From positions 4,785,321 to 4,849,320 of the forward strand of contig NC_044577.1 in NCBI RefSeq assembly GCF_901933205.1: DNA of 64,000 nucleotides. Reading direction: 5' to 3'. This document shows, one piece after another, positions 10,380 through 23,400 of the stretch. The notes beneath the pieces were generated by a model, which saw only the letters and a list, made by a program, of their open reading frames with translations, had not been told where the DNA came from and made no database searches. The number at the start of each line of letters is the position of its first letter. The stretch's first letter is position 1. This DNA comes from Camarhynchus parvulus. Lineage: Eukaryota; Chordata; Aves; Passeriformes; Thraupidae. The position numbers and the translations under genes are program-made.

Positions 10380-12960
10380 TTGCAAAACAATCACTATACA
10401 GCAACAAATACAATTGCAAATTGGATTGAAAAACATGAACTACCTACCACCAGCCATTCAAGAAATGCCTCTTTTATGGTAACAGGCTCTAGAATTATCA
10501 GAAAAAACACAGGTTTGTAACAGCAGACTGTATTCCTTGATATCCCAGCATACAGCATGTTTACTTGTTGGCTTTTTCTCTTTGCTAAAGTTGAAGTGGC
10601 TTTTATACGCTTGACTTTTCCCAGTGTGAAACTAATTTACCTTCCTGCAGTGGGAATTGCTGGAGCTGCAGAGGGAGTTGTTTTAGCAATCTGACTAGTG
10701 AGTGAACTCACAGACACCTAGGCTAGAAATCTACCAGCACTGATTTTCACAGCTAATGTGATCTACTCTTCAAGGCATTTGCCTTTGAAGGGACATATAC
10801 TTGGGTTTCAAACAGTATTTATTCCAGCATGGAAAAAACTACTGCTCATGTGGCAGTCAACACAGGCTGCCTTTTGACTCCCTTTGAGTCATGTATTTAG
10901 GCAAACTTAGACGTGTGAGCAGTCATGATGAGGTTACTACTGTACCATAGCAGAGGATTGAATGATTAATTCCATTTACTGCTGTACAGTGAAGATACAT
11001 ATTGCCCTCATGGGCTCATAATTTTCCTCATCAGGTTTAGTTTTTCCTTTACTCTTGCTGGACAGAGGTTTGCTCAGCTTTGATTTGTTTCAGCTTGTGG
11101 TTACGTAGAAACACAACTCTGCAGATGAGGCAGAAGCACTCTTTCATCTCTACAACCCGATGGATTATTAAATTTGGGGTGCTCCCCTAGGTACCCAAAC
11201 AAGGTTTCACCATTCCTTTTGTCTGGATTACCTCTGCATTGTTACACAATTGGGTCTCTGGCACCCAACAAACCTGCTGGCTCAACATGCCTGTGGTAAA
11301 GAAACACAACAGATGCAGTTTCCAGGAAGCTGGCTCTATCTTCTTTAGTGGGCATTACATATTTACAAACTGTTCTTTTTAAAACGAACACTCTTCTTGA
11401 GAAAGTTAAGATTAATATGAGCTTTTCAGTGAACATCTAGAGTCATGTAACATAACTTTTTTTTTAATTATTATTCAAAAGCACAAAACTCTTAATTTCC
11501 TTTCATCTAACTCCACAGCATTCTAGGATTCTTTCTATGGAAGGATGATAATGATTACAAAGGTCTTTGCTTCAGTCAAAACAAGAAAGCTCATTTTAAT
11601 GCATGAAATAAATGACTTGGTGTGTTACACACTCTAACTTTGGACTCAGAGGTGGATTAACTAAGCCTTATTTTCTAGAGTATGCCAATTTTAAAGGCAG
11701 AATAAAAACACTTGAGTCTCAGGTTAACACTATTCCCATGAGATGCTGCTCGGGTTCAGAGAGCAGAGGTTCAGTAGTACCATAGTTTTTCTCCTACACT
11801 GGCAAAAGGCATAGAAAGAAAAACCACTGCAAAGCTAATTTATATTAATTGATAGCATAATCAAAATGATACAAATACTGTCAGTTTTCCTTTCTGTCTG
11901 TTGTTTTTCTGAAAAAATGGGAAGAAGATTTTATTGCACCTCACTTGACACTGTTTCCATGTGAATTCTTAGGATTACTTTAAGCAGAAGTGTAACAAAT
12001 ACAAGGCAGAAATCAGAATCCTTCAATTGCACTTGGGATGGTTCTAAACTCACTGTCCTTTATATGAAACAACTGACTTACAAACAGTGTTAGGTACTTT
12101 GTTGTGTGAAAAAGCTTTTTGCAGAGCTGAAATGTCATGTGTGGGGCTGTCAGAAGTTCATATTCAGTAGAAGTTTGAGAGATTTAACCACTCTGTTTTG
12201 TGTTTGTACTGCTGTAGCAGCTTAGCCAAAACCCCACTTTGGTCCACTGAATACTTACTGACCAGTAACTGCATTACTACCTGAATGTAATGATGGGGAA
12301 TCCTGTGCCATTAATTTTTAGAATCTCCACAGACACAAAAATCTCTGTGAGTCTTTTCAGACCAAACCCCAACACACAGACACACATGAAAATTAAGAAG
12401 GAAAAAGAATAGAAGTTTCCAAACCACATCATTAACCTAATACATACATCAAGTACAGTTCAACTGACAGTGCAAAGTTCAGTTAGGAGGTTTCAAAAGG
12501 AAAGATAAAACAATCTGCAAGAATGTAAACTGCTCATTCCTTAATGTCTCATGTACATAGGGCACCAGCAGGTGATGATCTGCTGCTGAGGATCATCCCC
12601 ATCACCAGTGTTCTCTCAGGTAACTCCACTAGATCTGTTGGTTGTGCATCTGCCTTTTAACTTTCATGCACATTTTTTCTTATACTATTTATAGTCAATA
12701 TAATCCCACTTTGCTCAGATTTTAAGATGCCCTATTTAATTGATGAATCACTATGAGAACCAGTCTAGGGAACTGATTTTTATTTATTCATGTATTCTAA
12801 CTTACAGGCATCTCTGCTATGATTATCACTGTTATCTGAGTGCCTGAGTGTACATGTGAGACATCACTAAAGGAGTGGAAACATCTTAATATTTTTTCTG
12901 TGTTTCAACTTTAGCAAAAGAAAAACAATAAATCAAACATTCCTTGTTACTGTGGGAATG

Positions 12961-13068
12961 AAGAAAAAGATGAGGAAGGAAGGGAGGGAAAGAGAAAGGA
13001 AAGAAAGAAAGAAAGGAAAGAAAGGGAGAAAGAACGAGAGAAAGAGAGAAAGGAAAGAACAAAAGAAC
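12961..13068. repeat. Polypurine/polypyrimidine tract (GGAA/GAAA-like)
   Basis: About 108 bases are almost pure A and G on the plus strand, built from GAAA, GGAA and GGGA units. In the MAP2 mRNA (minus strand) this is a CU-rich tract inside the 3' UTR. A shorter similar tract lies near 13168-13190. Confidence 0.9.
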
Positions 13069-14290
13069 CAAACTATTGTGGATTTTTAAAAATCCATAGC
13101 CCAAACTCAGCCTTCTTTGGAGACTCTTTTACAAGCATCTGGACCCCACAAAAATCATTTCTTTGTGAAGAAAGGAAGGGAAGAAGGAAGGAATCCTTTT
13201 TCTAGCATTACAGAATAGACTTGCATCTGTCACTAAAACAGGGTCACGGCTTTTAGTTGTTACAGAAAGCAACTTCATGCTACAATTTTCATCTTTTTTA
13301 AATGTATTCTTATGAATAGGGAAAAAACCCCCTGCTAACATCTACTTTTACATACCTAAAATTGCAACACCAAAGGGTGCAAGAGACACAGATACTGTGA
13401 ATAAAGAAGTAGAATATTCAAGTATATGAGGAGGGCGTATCACAAATGGCCACAGAGAAATATATATCTATAATACTGTATCAAACAGATGGAAAGAATG
13501 TGGAACTGGTGGTATGCACACAAATCTAGCTGCTTAACCAACTTTTCTAATCAGACACTAGTCTGTTGGGGTATGAGTGCTCGCTTTCAGCAGCTTTTTT
13601 ATGTCACTTCCCAAAGCACGATTCAAATGTTTTCAGCTAGTATTTTTAGTTATTATTTAAATAATTTATTGGCTTTTCAGCTATACACTGACATAATTAA
13701 CCAGGTTCAAAAAATGTTAATAACTTAATTCAACTTTTGTTCTACTCATTTATACAAAGTAACATATTTTTTTTTAATTAAAGTTGAATTTCCCTATATG
13801 CCCTTCCTTCTGGTAAGCAGACTGTTAATTTAACCTGTAATAACATACAATGGGCAACTTTTCTTTTTTATTTCCCCATCTATCAAAAGAACTGTGAAAT
13901 GAGCAACTTGGGATATTAACAAGGCTCTTCAGAAAGAGGTGGATGGCCTTCAGGCACATGAAAGGTAAAAATGCATTTTTATCATACTACAGTACTCCAT
14001 GCAAGACAGAGCAGAGCAACAATAATTGTCCAATGTAACATACCGCTGTATACCCATATAAAGCCAGTGTCTTCCTGTTGTAAATGGAGGTCAGGCCAAT
14101 TTCTGCATCTATGGAATTTTTTTTTTTTCTGTTTTTTTTTTTCTTTTAAACTGTATGGTAACTACAAGTCTTGGGATGTAACTTAGTTTTAGACATGGTA
14201 AAGAATGAATGTGACACCTGCTCTGAGCCCATTCCTGCCAAGAGCTCATGCCTAAATATTATTACTTCATACAATGCAAAATGAGCAAAC

Positions 14291-14506
14291 TCATAACCCC
14301 TGCTTGGCAAGGGCTGCTGTGACATCTTCAGCAAGGGTAGCAAGCTGGGGTGATTCAAGCAGGTTGATGCTTCCAGAGGATGAGACGTTGCTGAGTCTGC
14401 GTGGCGAGGCCATGCTGGACCTGCCCGGTGACTGCGTGATGATCTCAGCCCCGTGGTCAACACGGGCCTTGGCGTGCTCTCTGAAGTTCAGCTTCTGGCT
14501 GTCAAT
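14291..14506 (-). CDS. MAP2: MAP2 last coding exon (C-terminal tail, stop codon)
   Basis: This exon encodes 71 residues and a TGA stop at 14293-14291. It starts after a CAG acceptor with [19 protein letters not shown], which closes the last tubulin-binding repeat region. It continues through the Ser-rich tail ([16 protein letters not shown]) and ends [11 protein letters not shown], the characteristic MAP2 C terminus. The family's tail follows the microtubule-binding repeats and is rich in phosphorylation sites. Length and sequence are essentially those of mammalian MAP2. The reading enters in phase 0 from the 15143-15255 exon. Confidence 0.98.
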   Translation of the reverse strand: MDSQKLNFREHAKARVDHGAEIITQSPGRSSMASPRRLSNVSSSGSINLLESPQLATLAEDVTAALAKQGL

Positions 14507-15142
14507 CTGCTCCAGGAAAAGAAACAATTTCACACATTATATGTTCACCAAATTATCTCTTTATAGATCATCATTTGGGCATCATTTTGCTTACTTTTAA
14601 AAACTATTAGAAGGATCAAAGCTTCTTTGCTCCTTAGAAAATTGAATTTTCGCCTTGTTCAATAGCTACTGGCATACTATGTTACATTCTCTTACCATTT
14701 CTGTCTCTGATGGATGCTTTAAAGAGAAGTTCCTAGCTGTACAAATTTCATAAGCATTATATGGGCACTATGATTTGTTTTCAAAATCTGTATTTTCAAA
14801 TGTTTGTGGGAGTGATTTTACTTTTAGGATGTTTTCCTCCTGTTTCACAATGGAGTCCTCCTCTCAGATCATACCTGTGCTGTCCCTCAGTCCCAAAAAA
14901 GGTTTATCTTTAGGGGGAAAAGACAGTGCACAAACTACGTGATATTCCACTCTCAGCTTAGATGCAGATGCAAGATGGGTCATTCCAAATTTCCAAGGGA
15001 ACAAATTGATATTTGAGTGTGCTTGAAAGAGGACAGACAGATGCTTCATACTCAATTCAGAGCCAGCACTGAATTTAGAGCTCTAGTAATTTCACTGGGC
15101 CAGGGGCACAGTGGGAGCCTTTTCTGACAGCTGTTCCTTTAC
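14507..15142 (-). other. MAP2: MAP2 last intron
   Basis: This 636-base intron separates the fourth-repeat exon from the last coding exon. Donor GTAAAG and acceptor CAG are canonical. I see no repeat or additional exon in it. Confidence 0.85.
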
Positions 15143-15255
15143 CTTGACATTACCACCCCCAGGTACATGGTGGGCATTTTCCAGTGAACCAACTTTAGCC
15201 TGAGCTTTTTCTTTGAAATCCAGTTTCACACTCTCAATTTTCACACGCCCACCTC
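15143..15255 (-). CDS. MAP2: MAP2 exon for tubulin-binding repeat 4
   Basis: This 113-nt exon enters in phase 1 and leaves in phase 0. It encodes the end of the PGGG motif from the previous exon and then [20 protein letters not shown], ending HVPGGGNVK. The KVGS motif is the MARK-type phosphorylation site of the repeat, and PGGG closes it. Length and phase equal those of tau exon 12, as expected for the MAP2/tau/MAP4 family. The GTAAAG donor and CTGTAG acceptor are good. Confidence 0.97.
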
Positions 15256-15747
15256 CTACAGAAGAAAAGGAAACACAGATTAGGAAATTGAAATGGTGCA
15301 GGAGAAAGTGTGAGTGCACTCATGCTTCAGTTCACACTATCTCCGTTTTAGTTGAGATCTAATGATTTTTGAGAAGCACAGAATAATGCTCTGAATGTTA
15401 AGTAAAATATAAAATCTTCAACATATAGTTAAACTGTTAGCAGGTGCTGCAGTCCTGTTGGTTTTCACAGGATTTAAACACATATTTAAGTATTTCACTA
15501 ACTTCAGCCTATATTTCAATCTTATGCCAGAGCACCATCCTTTGGCAGTATTTTTTTATCACTTCTCTAAACTAGGTGGTCTCGTACCTTTATGTCTTTA
15601 TATATTAAGTAATTTAATGCATTTTTATTACTAAAGAGTATTTATTTTCTCTTTCTGTAAAAGAGAACAGTATCATCCATGATTTTGAGCTCAAATAACA
15701 GTATTAGGTCCTTGCTTTGTCCCACAACACATAAATTCCTACAGTAC
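15256..15747 (-). other. MAP2: MAP2 intron between repeats 3 and 4
   Basis: This is a 492-base AT-rich intron with canonical ends. I see no repeat family or extra exon. Confidence 0.85.
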
Positions 15748-15829
15748 CTGGTTTGTGGTGGATATTCTTGAGTGAGCCACACTTGGAAGTCACATGACTC
15801 AAGTCAATCTTCTTGGTTACAATTTGTAC
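15748..15829 (-). CDS. MAP2: MAP2 exon for tubulin-binding repeat 3
   Basis: This 82-nt exon enters in phase 0 and leaves in phase 1, as tau exon 11 does. It encodes [20 protein letters not shown] and ends HHKPG, with the KCGS phosphorylation motif of the family. In three-repeat MAP2 it joins directly to the repeat 1 exon (28127-28470), recreating the GGQVQIV junction. In four-repeat forms it follows 17360-17452. Confidence 0.97.
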
Positions 15830-17359
15830 CTGTCAAAAGTGAACACATAAAAAATCACAGGAATGAAGAGAATAAAATAAAAAAAAAATGTTAAAAGTCA
15901 AGCCCGGCAGAGAAAGAGTGAGAGGCTTCTATAAACCACTGCAAAAGGAGAAATGGTTAGTAGAAAACAGACCATGCCACAAAAGAGGAAACCTCCCACC
16001 TAGGGAGATGACAAAGCTGGGTTAAGCTTTACTATTAGCAAAATGAAGAGGAGATGAAGGAGATCAGCTTGTGGGTTCTTTCTAAAATGTTTCTGAGCCT
16101 CCTCCTTTCAGAGTGAGTGCTCCAAAGCCCTGCACACAGCAGGACCCATCCCATTTGCTTCTGTCTCAATCATGCATCCTGGCAACTAGGATATTTTGGT
16201 GACTGCTTTTTTCTCTACCATCTGTTTTGAAATTTTCTGCATCTATATATGGTATCCATTTCCTGTCAGTCCACTATGCAGTCTGAGTAATCTACACATG
16301 TGCCTCCTGCAGCTGTACCTGAGCAGGCTGGGGTTCAGCCAGCTGGCTCAGTGCTCACTGGAGAGCAGCAGGTCAGGCATCCTCCTTCCTCCTGGTGCCA
16401 CCTTGCCATGGCTGTGCTGAGCCCAGCTTGAGAACAGCCACAGAGTGACACTCCCAAGTAACACCAAGATGTGGCCCACAGGCACTGAGCTGGCAGGCCC
16501 CAAGAAGTCACAGCCAGCCAGGAGCTCCAGGGTAACTGCAATGCCACTGGCTTGCTCACCACACCCCCAGTGGCTTAGGCCAGCACTGGCTGCTGTATTG
16601 ACCCTGCCTGGATCACACGTGTCCACACCATCAGCTCTTCCATCTGAGGGGTGATCATTTCCATCAGGACAGTCATAGCCACCTTAAGCTACTCCAGTGT
16701 GCCCAATAAAACCAGCAGGTGTCTGGTCAAACCCTGGGCCACCTCAGTTTCTTATACTGGAATAATGCTGTGACATCAGTGCTCAGCATGCTGCCTGATC
16801 ACACCCTCTTCTCTGAGCTTTCTTTGTCCTCCTGTTTTATTTTTCTTCTTCCCCTCTGCTGAATGCACATAACTGAAAGGTTAGCTGAGGAAGGACTGGT
16901 GCATAGAAAATGCCCAACAGGGAGGCTGGAGTCTCACTGTGTGCTGCAGTCTCTTTCTGGAAATTACTTGGGCTCCTCCCATAAAAGAAAGGCACTGAAC
17001 CATTTTGGCTCAGACTGCAATTTCACTTGGGCATTTAGAGATAACCCTTCTTTTATCATTAAGAGATAAACCTTCTTTTATCACTTAGAGATAACCCTTC
17101 TTTTATCATTTAAAGATAACCCTTCTTTTATAATTTCCTTTCCCTGTCCAAGATCTGAAAATGTGTTGTGCTCTGTGGGAAAAGATCAGGAGGCCACCAC
17201 TGCAAACACAGGGCTCACTCAACTACCAGACAAACTCACATGTGCAACAGCAGCAAGAAGGAAAGCAGTGCTCAGAGGAAGGGAGACAGAGGCTTCTGCC
17301 TGTGTGAGGTGCTTCACCACAGTGGAAGTACCTGTTCCCAAGATGTCCATACTACTTAC
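15830..17359 (-). other. MAP2: MAP2 intron downstream of the alternative repeat 2 exon
   Basis: This is a 1,530-base intron. About 230 bases past the repeat 2 donor it holds a 25-bp tandem array (17035-17132). The part near 16300-16650 is richer in GC than its surroundings, without a recognisable exon. Confidence 0.8.
17035..17132. repeat. 25-bp tandem repeat, about 4 copies
   Basis: The word CCTTCTTTTAT recurs at 17046, 17071, 17096 and 17121, an exact 25-base period, with AGAGATAA between copies. The array lies in the intron just downstream of the alternative repeat 2 exon. Confidence 0.95.
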
Positions 17360-17452
17360 ATTTCCTCCCCCTGCAGAATGTTTGATGTTATCTCTGGAAC
17401 CACACCGGGACTGAATATCGCTAAAATCGATCTTCTTGTTTAAAATCCTAAC
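17360..17452 (-). CDS. MAP2: MAP2 alternative exon for tubulin-binding repeat 2
   Basis: This 93-nt exon has phase 0 at both ends, so it can be included or skipped in frame. It encodes 31 residues beginning [19 protein letters not shown] and ending KHSAGGGN, which is the extra repeat found in four-repeat MAP2 (MAP2d type). It matches tau exon 10 in length, phase and position. The phosphorylation motif is RCGS rather than KCGS. The GTAAGT donor is near perfect; the acceptor TTTTAG follows a short pyrimidine tract. Inclusion is developmentally regulated in mammals and probably here too. Confidence 0.95.
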
Positions 17453-20400
17453 CTAAAAGGAATTGGAGGTAACTTACTATACACACACACACAGTTGTGG
17501 CTGCAGGACAAGGAAACCAGGGTAATTTGCCTCCTACAGTGACTCTTTCTTCTGACACTTGTATTGAAATGTGAGAAAACAAACCCTGTCAATCTCTTAG
17601 AATGTTCACACAGCATCTGTAAATACATTGCGCTGCTCTTTTTCTACCTCACAAAGTGGTGGTGAGATACAAGGGGGAACGTTCTATACTGGGTGGTATG
17701 AGAGGCGGCTTTTCCCTGAAAAAATCAAAGAACTCCATGCTTGCTTGGACTAGGCCTAGTCTTTGGACAGCCTGTCCTAGGGTCTATTGAGTGATGTTCA
17801 GTATTTCTGCTGAACTGGCCACAAGAAGATGGGAACCCACCTTCCCACAGCTCAGCACTCCAGCCTTTGATGCAGAAATCCCAGATCCAGCCAGCACAGG
17901 CACAGGCTGAAATCCTGAGGTATTTCAACCCACCAATGATGACAGCACCAGCCAACCCCACACAACTGGTAGGTCACCTTCAGAAGGGCACCTTCAATAG
18001 TCAAACTAATTTCTGTCTTTCCCCCTCCCATCTGCTTATCTGTCCAAGTAAACCAACGTACACTGAAACATGAAAGCAAATGCCTTTGGAATTTCATGCT
18101 TGTGCTTTCTTTCAATATGATGTTTGTTTCAAAATGTACCCCAGTACTATATGAGACACATGTCACATCAGTTACAGAACCACACATCAGATGTGTATTC
18201 AGATCTGGCTCTCAGACAGCTTCTGGCCAGACACAATTGGGCAAAACAGAAGGAAAGCCTTCCTGGCACTTTCTGAGCACATCTCTCAATGATGGATCAG
18301 CAGCACTTCTTAACTATGGCCACAGGGATTCATCTGCTCTGAAAATGCTGACTTATGGGTCATGGCAAGACCTCTGCACTGCGGGCCTGTAGCTTAAAAT
18401 GGAGCCAAAGCAAGGTGAAAAGTTGAGAGAGTGCCTTTGATCAAGTGCCTAAAGGCTGACTTGCACTCACAAGTCTAACAGTTCATGAGTCTCATGGCCC
18501 ATGGACCCAGCTAGCAGATATATAAAGAACCAATCATCTCAATTATCTCTCCATCTCACTGGGTGAAATGTGCCCTTGTGCAGCAGGGGACCTATGCATC
18601 ATTTGTGTCCTGTTCTGAGGGCTGGAGAGAGCTGAGGGACATGCATGCATTCTGCTGCTCATCTGGTGCAGGGAGGAACTGAACTGATTCAGGTTTTCCC
18701 TGATGATCTGTTTCTCCCTTTCCTGGGATATATCAGTATCCCTGCACATATTTAAATCATAACCATGCTCGCTAACTAAGTGTTCCACAAATGAACAGAG
18801 CTTTGTTTCCTGTAAATAAGGGCTTAAACTGCTTAATTCATCCATCCTGTATACTCCAGCAAGCCCTATCCCTATCCCTTCCAGCCAGCATTTTGTCCCA
18901 AGCATTCTCCCAAGTCTGCTAGACTGGGCCAACAGGCAGTATAATACACAACCAGCCGACTGTTTGCTGTCCCTGATTGTGGAGAAGGGCTGAATTCACT
19001 GCCTTCAGCCCAGTGATGGTGTTATGTTGAGTCCCTACTCCATACTCTGTCAACAGCCATCACTCTGTGTAGAGGGACCTCCTGTATTTCTCACCACTGC
19101 CCCCTTGCCAGCACTGGCTGAAATTGTCCAACAAGTTCCAAATGAGTTGAGAGAGGCTGAGATTGCCAGCCAGCCAGTGTGACTGCAGAAGCAGTTTTGT
19201 TTGAGGAATCATTGTAATCAGGAGAGAGAGCTTACCAGAGAGGGACAGGAACCATTTAGGCTAAAGAGAAACTTTGGCTTGCAAAGAAAGAAGGTAAACT
19301 GACTATGAATCATTTGAAACTGGCATTTGGAGGGAAATCTTTATCAGAGCAAGGAATTGCCACGTGAGGGAGCACAGCTACAAGAAAATGGCAAACTTTC
19401 ATGATGGCACTTGATGAAATGAATTAGATGATGCAGCTGCCTGTAACAGAGGCAGCACAAACACAATGACTCACCAAGAAGGTTCTCTGTGTTCCAAATA
19501 TGTATGTACATCTTGTGTGTGGGTGGAGGTGTGGTAGGGATGCACACATACGCACTTCAGTTGTGCTGGAAGTTAAATGAAAGATCAAGCCCGCTCATGC
19601 TCTCATTCAGGAAAGGGAACATTTTGTGTGTGGCAAAAAAGTCTGTGGCAGAAACAGGACTGCTTTCTATCCACACTCTCTAGAAATCCCAACAAGAGAA
19701 CGTCATGACGGAGTCCCTTGTAACCCATGTTCTGACCTGCCAGTATGAAGTGGGTACCTTCTCTTCTGATGTGATACTGGTTTGCCCAGGTATGCTGGAA
19801 AGGGCCTGGAAGTCAGCATTTGGATTAAGCTGAGGTTCCTCAGCACTTGTCATAATTATGTGTAATTAAACCATGGTGGAAAATTAAAGCCTTACAGACA
19901 ATGCAATGTTTATTCTATAAAACCATATTGCCCAAGAGAAAACTGGCTTCTGTGTGAAGCCCTGGAAGTCTGACAGGCCTTCCCCTCACTCTGTCTTCTG
20001 CTGACTCCTCAGCAGTGGTCCAGAACTGAAGCCCAAGGCAGACTGTGTGCCAGCATGCACACAGCATGGCCCCAGTGACTCCCACTGCTTCCAGAGAGTC
20101 CCCAGCAGGACTGGGAGAGTGCACTCAAACACCCACCCATGCAGCTGGAATGCTGCCTGTGAGAGCTCTGGGCAATGTGGAGCATTTATGATGCATCGCC
20201 TGCAAGGAAAACAAGTGCAGAAGGTATTTTCTCAGAGTTGATTTAGATGAGGCATATATTGCTCTGCACTCAGCACAGTTAACTGGTTCCCTTCCTACTC
20301 CTTCCGTGGCCAGACTGACAGTCAGAGCAGCTGGGGTTGTGGTCTAAGGGAAGCATCTACACTGGAGCACAGGGAATAGTTTTGGGTTAAGCTTGCTGGC

Positions 20401-23400
20401 ACAAGAAGAAGACAGGCTATGAGACACAATACTTGTGAATGTTCCAGTCAGATATATGCTTCCTGTTAAGCAGAATATGACTTGGATTTCAAAGACTCCC
20501 TGTACAACAGTTTGCAGGTCCTCCTCTGTCAGTGATGTTCGTGATGAGCAGAAATTTGTACAAACACTGAGACGAAGGCAGAGAAATGCCTCAGAGAATT
20601 TAGTTCAGTTGTGTTTAGCAGTTTAGTTCACTGCTAAAGACAACACCAATGTCCAAAAGCTGCTTATGCAAGAGAAAGCATTAGATTCCATTGCTGCCTA
20701 GAATAATTCAGTTCAGCTGCTTTTCACAAGAAGAGGAAAAGCCCCTAACTTACCAACATCTGGGCAGAGTGTCAATAAACAGCTTCCCTTCTATGGCATA
20801 CTACACTTGTATACATTGAAAGAGATATTTAAAGAACAGAAATTGTGATGCTGATGATATTACAGGCTCTGAATATTTTTTCCAAGGAAATGATTGCTTG
20901 TGTTCTCCCTGCCTTGCAATTAGGGCCTCTGAGAAGCTCTGCCACAAATACTGCCTAAAACATTTAAAAATACTCTAGCTTGGTTCTACTTGGCTGTTTG
21001 AACATGCTGTGGAGCTGTGACATTGGGAAAAGCTTCCAGACTCCTAATAGCTTAGCAAAACGGAACGATTCTTTCTATTTACCACAGCACTTTGACTAAG
21101 CTATATCCCAGGAACTAGACATTGTTTCAGTGTTTGATCTCCAGGTTAACATAGGTATTTAAGTGAGACAAGAATTGGTCTTGCACAGGAAGCAAGGTTA
21201 AGGTTAAAACTGATTAAAATCAAGAGAGACTTCAAAGTGGTTCCAAATTTATCTGCTGCCAAGGACAGATGATACCAGTCTTCCTGCTCCTGCCAGAGGC
21301 TACAAGGAGAGGAAAGGGAGACAGAGGGTATTTATTTGGCCTAGTAAAGTCCTTGAAGAGAAAGACAGTGCCTCAGATTTTCCACACCTACAGACAAGGC
21401 TTGTGATGATGTTCAGCCTTTGCACTCCTGGAATAAGTGGATACACACACCAGCAAGGCTGCCAATCCAGAATCTAGTGATATTCAAAATTAAAGGCTGT
21501 GCTGAACATAGGCAAAATAATGTCCCATTCTCACCCTGCTCTTAGTAAAGGGTGAGCAAGGTACAGTCATTTCTTACTTTAAAAAACATACTGAGAGGCA
21601 GACACTGAGCAGATAGTATTGTGATCAGCCAAGTCTTGAATCCTTGCATAGGACAAGAGTGGCTGATTGACAAGTTTCTTTACACCTACCCTCACATCAT
21701 TGTACTAAAGTAATTAACAAGATGGCCTTGCTGAACAAGGCCTGTGCCTACCAATCAGGGGAGGAAAGGCCTATGGACAAATACTTAGAGGGTCTGCATA
21801 ATTATGCTAGAAGTACAAAATTAAACAACCATTTTCCATGCCAAAGAGTTTACAGTAAATAGTCAACAGTGAATTTAACACAGAGTTCAAGGAAGTGCAA
21901 GATCCCTGTCAGATGAACTGTAGCATGTTCTGCAATCACACTCCTCACTAAAGCTGGGAAGCTGATCAAAAGAATTGTAAAAAAGTATTGAAGATTCACA
22001 CCAAAATAAAAAAATACTGGGAGTGCAATTAATTCACATAAAACATAAAATCCTTGGTTTAGTACTCCCTTTAACAACAACAACAACCCAACTAACAGAT
22101 TTTGCTAAAATTGAGAATCCAATACTTAAATTTTTGACACAATAGTTCCTACTCATGGAAAGAATACTATTAGCTTCAAATATCAAGTGTTGAGCATCAG
22201 GTATCAGTTTCCAAATCAGTTTCTGTGTCTTTGAGAAGAGATGAGTTTTGAGCCACTACCTCTGGAATTTCTTTACTCCAGCAAAATGGAGACAATTAAG
22301 GTTGTTCAGTTCAAAAATATCTTGCAGTCGTCTCTTCATGCAAACTGGCTTTCCCAACATTCAGCAGATATGTCCCTTAGCCTTTCTTTATCGTTCAAAT
22401 CCAAATTTTCAGTATAAAACCTTCTATTATTTTTTTCCTGCCCTTCCTGCCTAGCAAAAGAAACTTTTTCTAACCTTTCCATGCAAAATGGAACACTATT
22501 ATATGATGAAACAGCTTTGATCCAGATTATGTATTCCCTGACCATTATTCCCAAAACAACAACCTTTCTCATTTTAGTTCTCAAAATTTAAGCTACTTAG
22601 AGCTCACCTGGAAACACCTCCTTTGCTGAGCTTGCTGCTGGGATAACTCAGACTTTCACAGGAATTTACATCCTGGTAATTTCAATCTACTCTAGGAAAA
22701 AAAAAATACAGCTTCTCCCTATAGTTATTAATGAGAGAACAACATCACATGGTACCATCACAGCTGGGATTTGACTCTTCTAACATTAGCCAGCTAAGAG
22801 CTGGAACTGGTTGCTTAAGCTGCCAACTGTAGCCGGTGGAAAGATACTGAATCCTCCAGAAAGTGGCACCTTCAGCCCTAGATTGAGCATCTGAGTGGCA
22901 GAAATCAGGGCAGTGCTGCTCACTGCCTACAAAAAACTGAGAGACACATATGGCTGCTGCAGTGGGTAGAAGTTCTCTTAGTGGCTGGAGCCCATGGGAC
23001 TGATTGGGAGCCTCCTGATTGTGGTTCACAGTTTGCCTCACAGGCAGGGTGCACATTTTACAGATGGGTTAGGTACTGCAGTGATGTTACTCTGTCCTAA
23101 TTCTCTGCTCAGTTCTAGCAACCAAACACCTTTCCTCAAAAAAGCCCTTCTGAAACTTGCTACAGGCTGGCAGTGATTGCTTAATTTTTCTAAAATATGA
23201 GTCAGGAAGAACATCTAGCTTTTTATCCAGAATAATTCAAGGCTTAACTGTACAGACTGTACTCAGGCAAGCCTTCCTTTAAACAAGTGCAGTCTGAACA
23301 CTGGAGCTGCAAGATGTTATTTCTGTCCAATCTGCAATTTTCAGCCAAAATTCTAAATTTCATCAACTTAAAAATTACAGGTTTGAGCTCTGACAGTTTT

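Larger units (their letters stand above)
10355..14290 (-). other. MAP2: MAP2 3' untranslated region
   Basis: This is the stretch from the MAP2 stop codon to the proposed distal polyadenylation site. It has no convincing open frame on the minus strand. It contains an A-rich mRNA tract close to the stop (14117-14147), a long CU-rich mRNA tract (12961-13068) and several AU-rich stretches. Mammalian MAP2 3' UTR is known to carry a dendritic mRNA targeting element; I cannot place an equivalent here by eye. The left boundary depends on the polyadenylation call. Confidence 0.65.

Noticed and set aside
22745..22800. Sequence faintly like a second tRNA-headed SINE
   Set aside because: A few matching words only; neither a B box nor a CR1-like tail can be traced.
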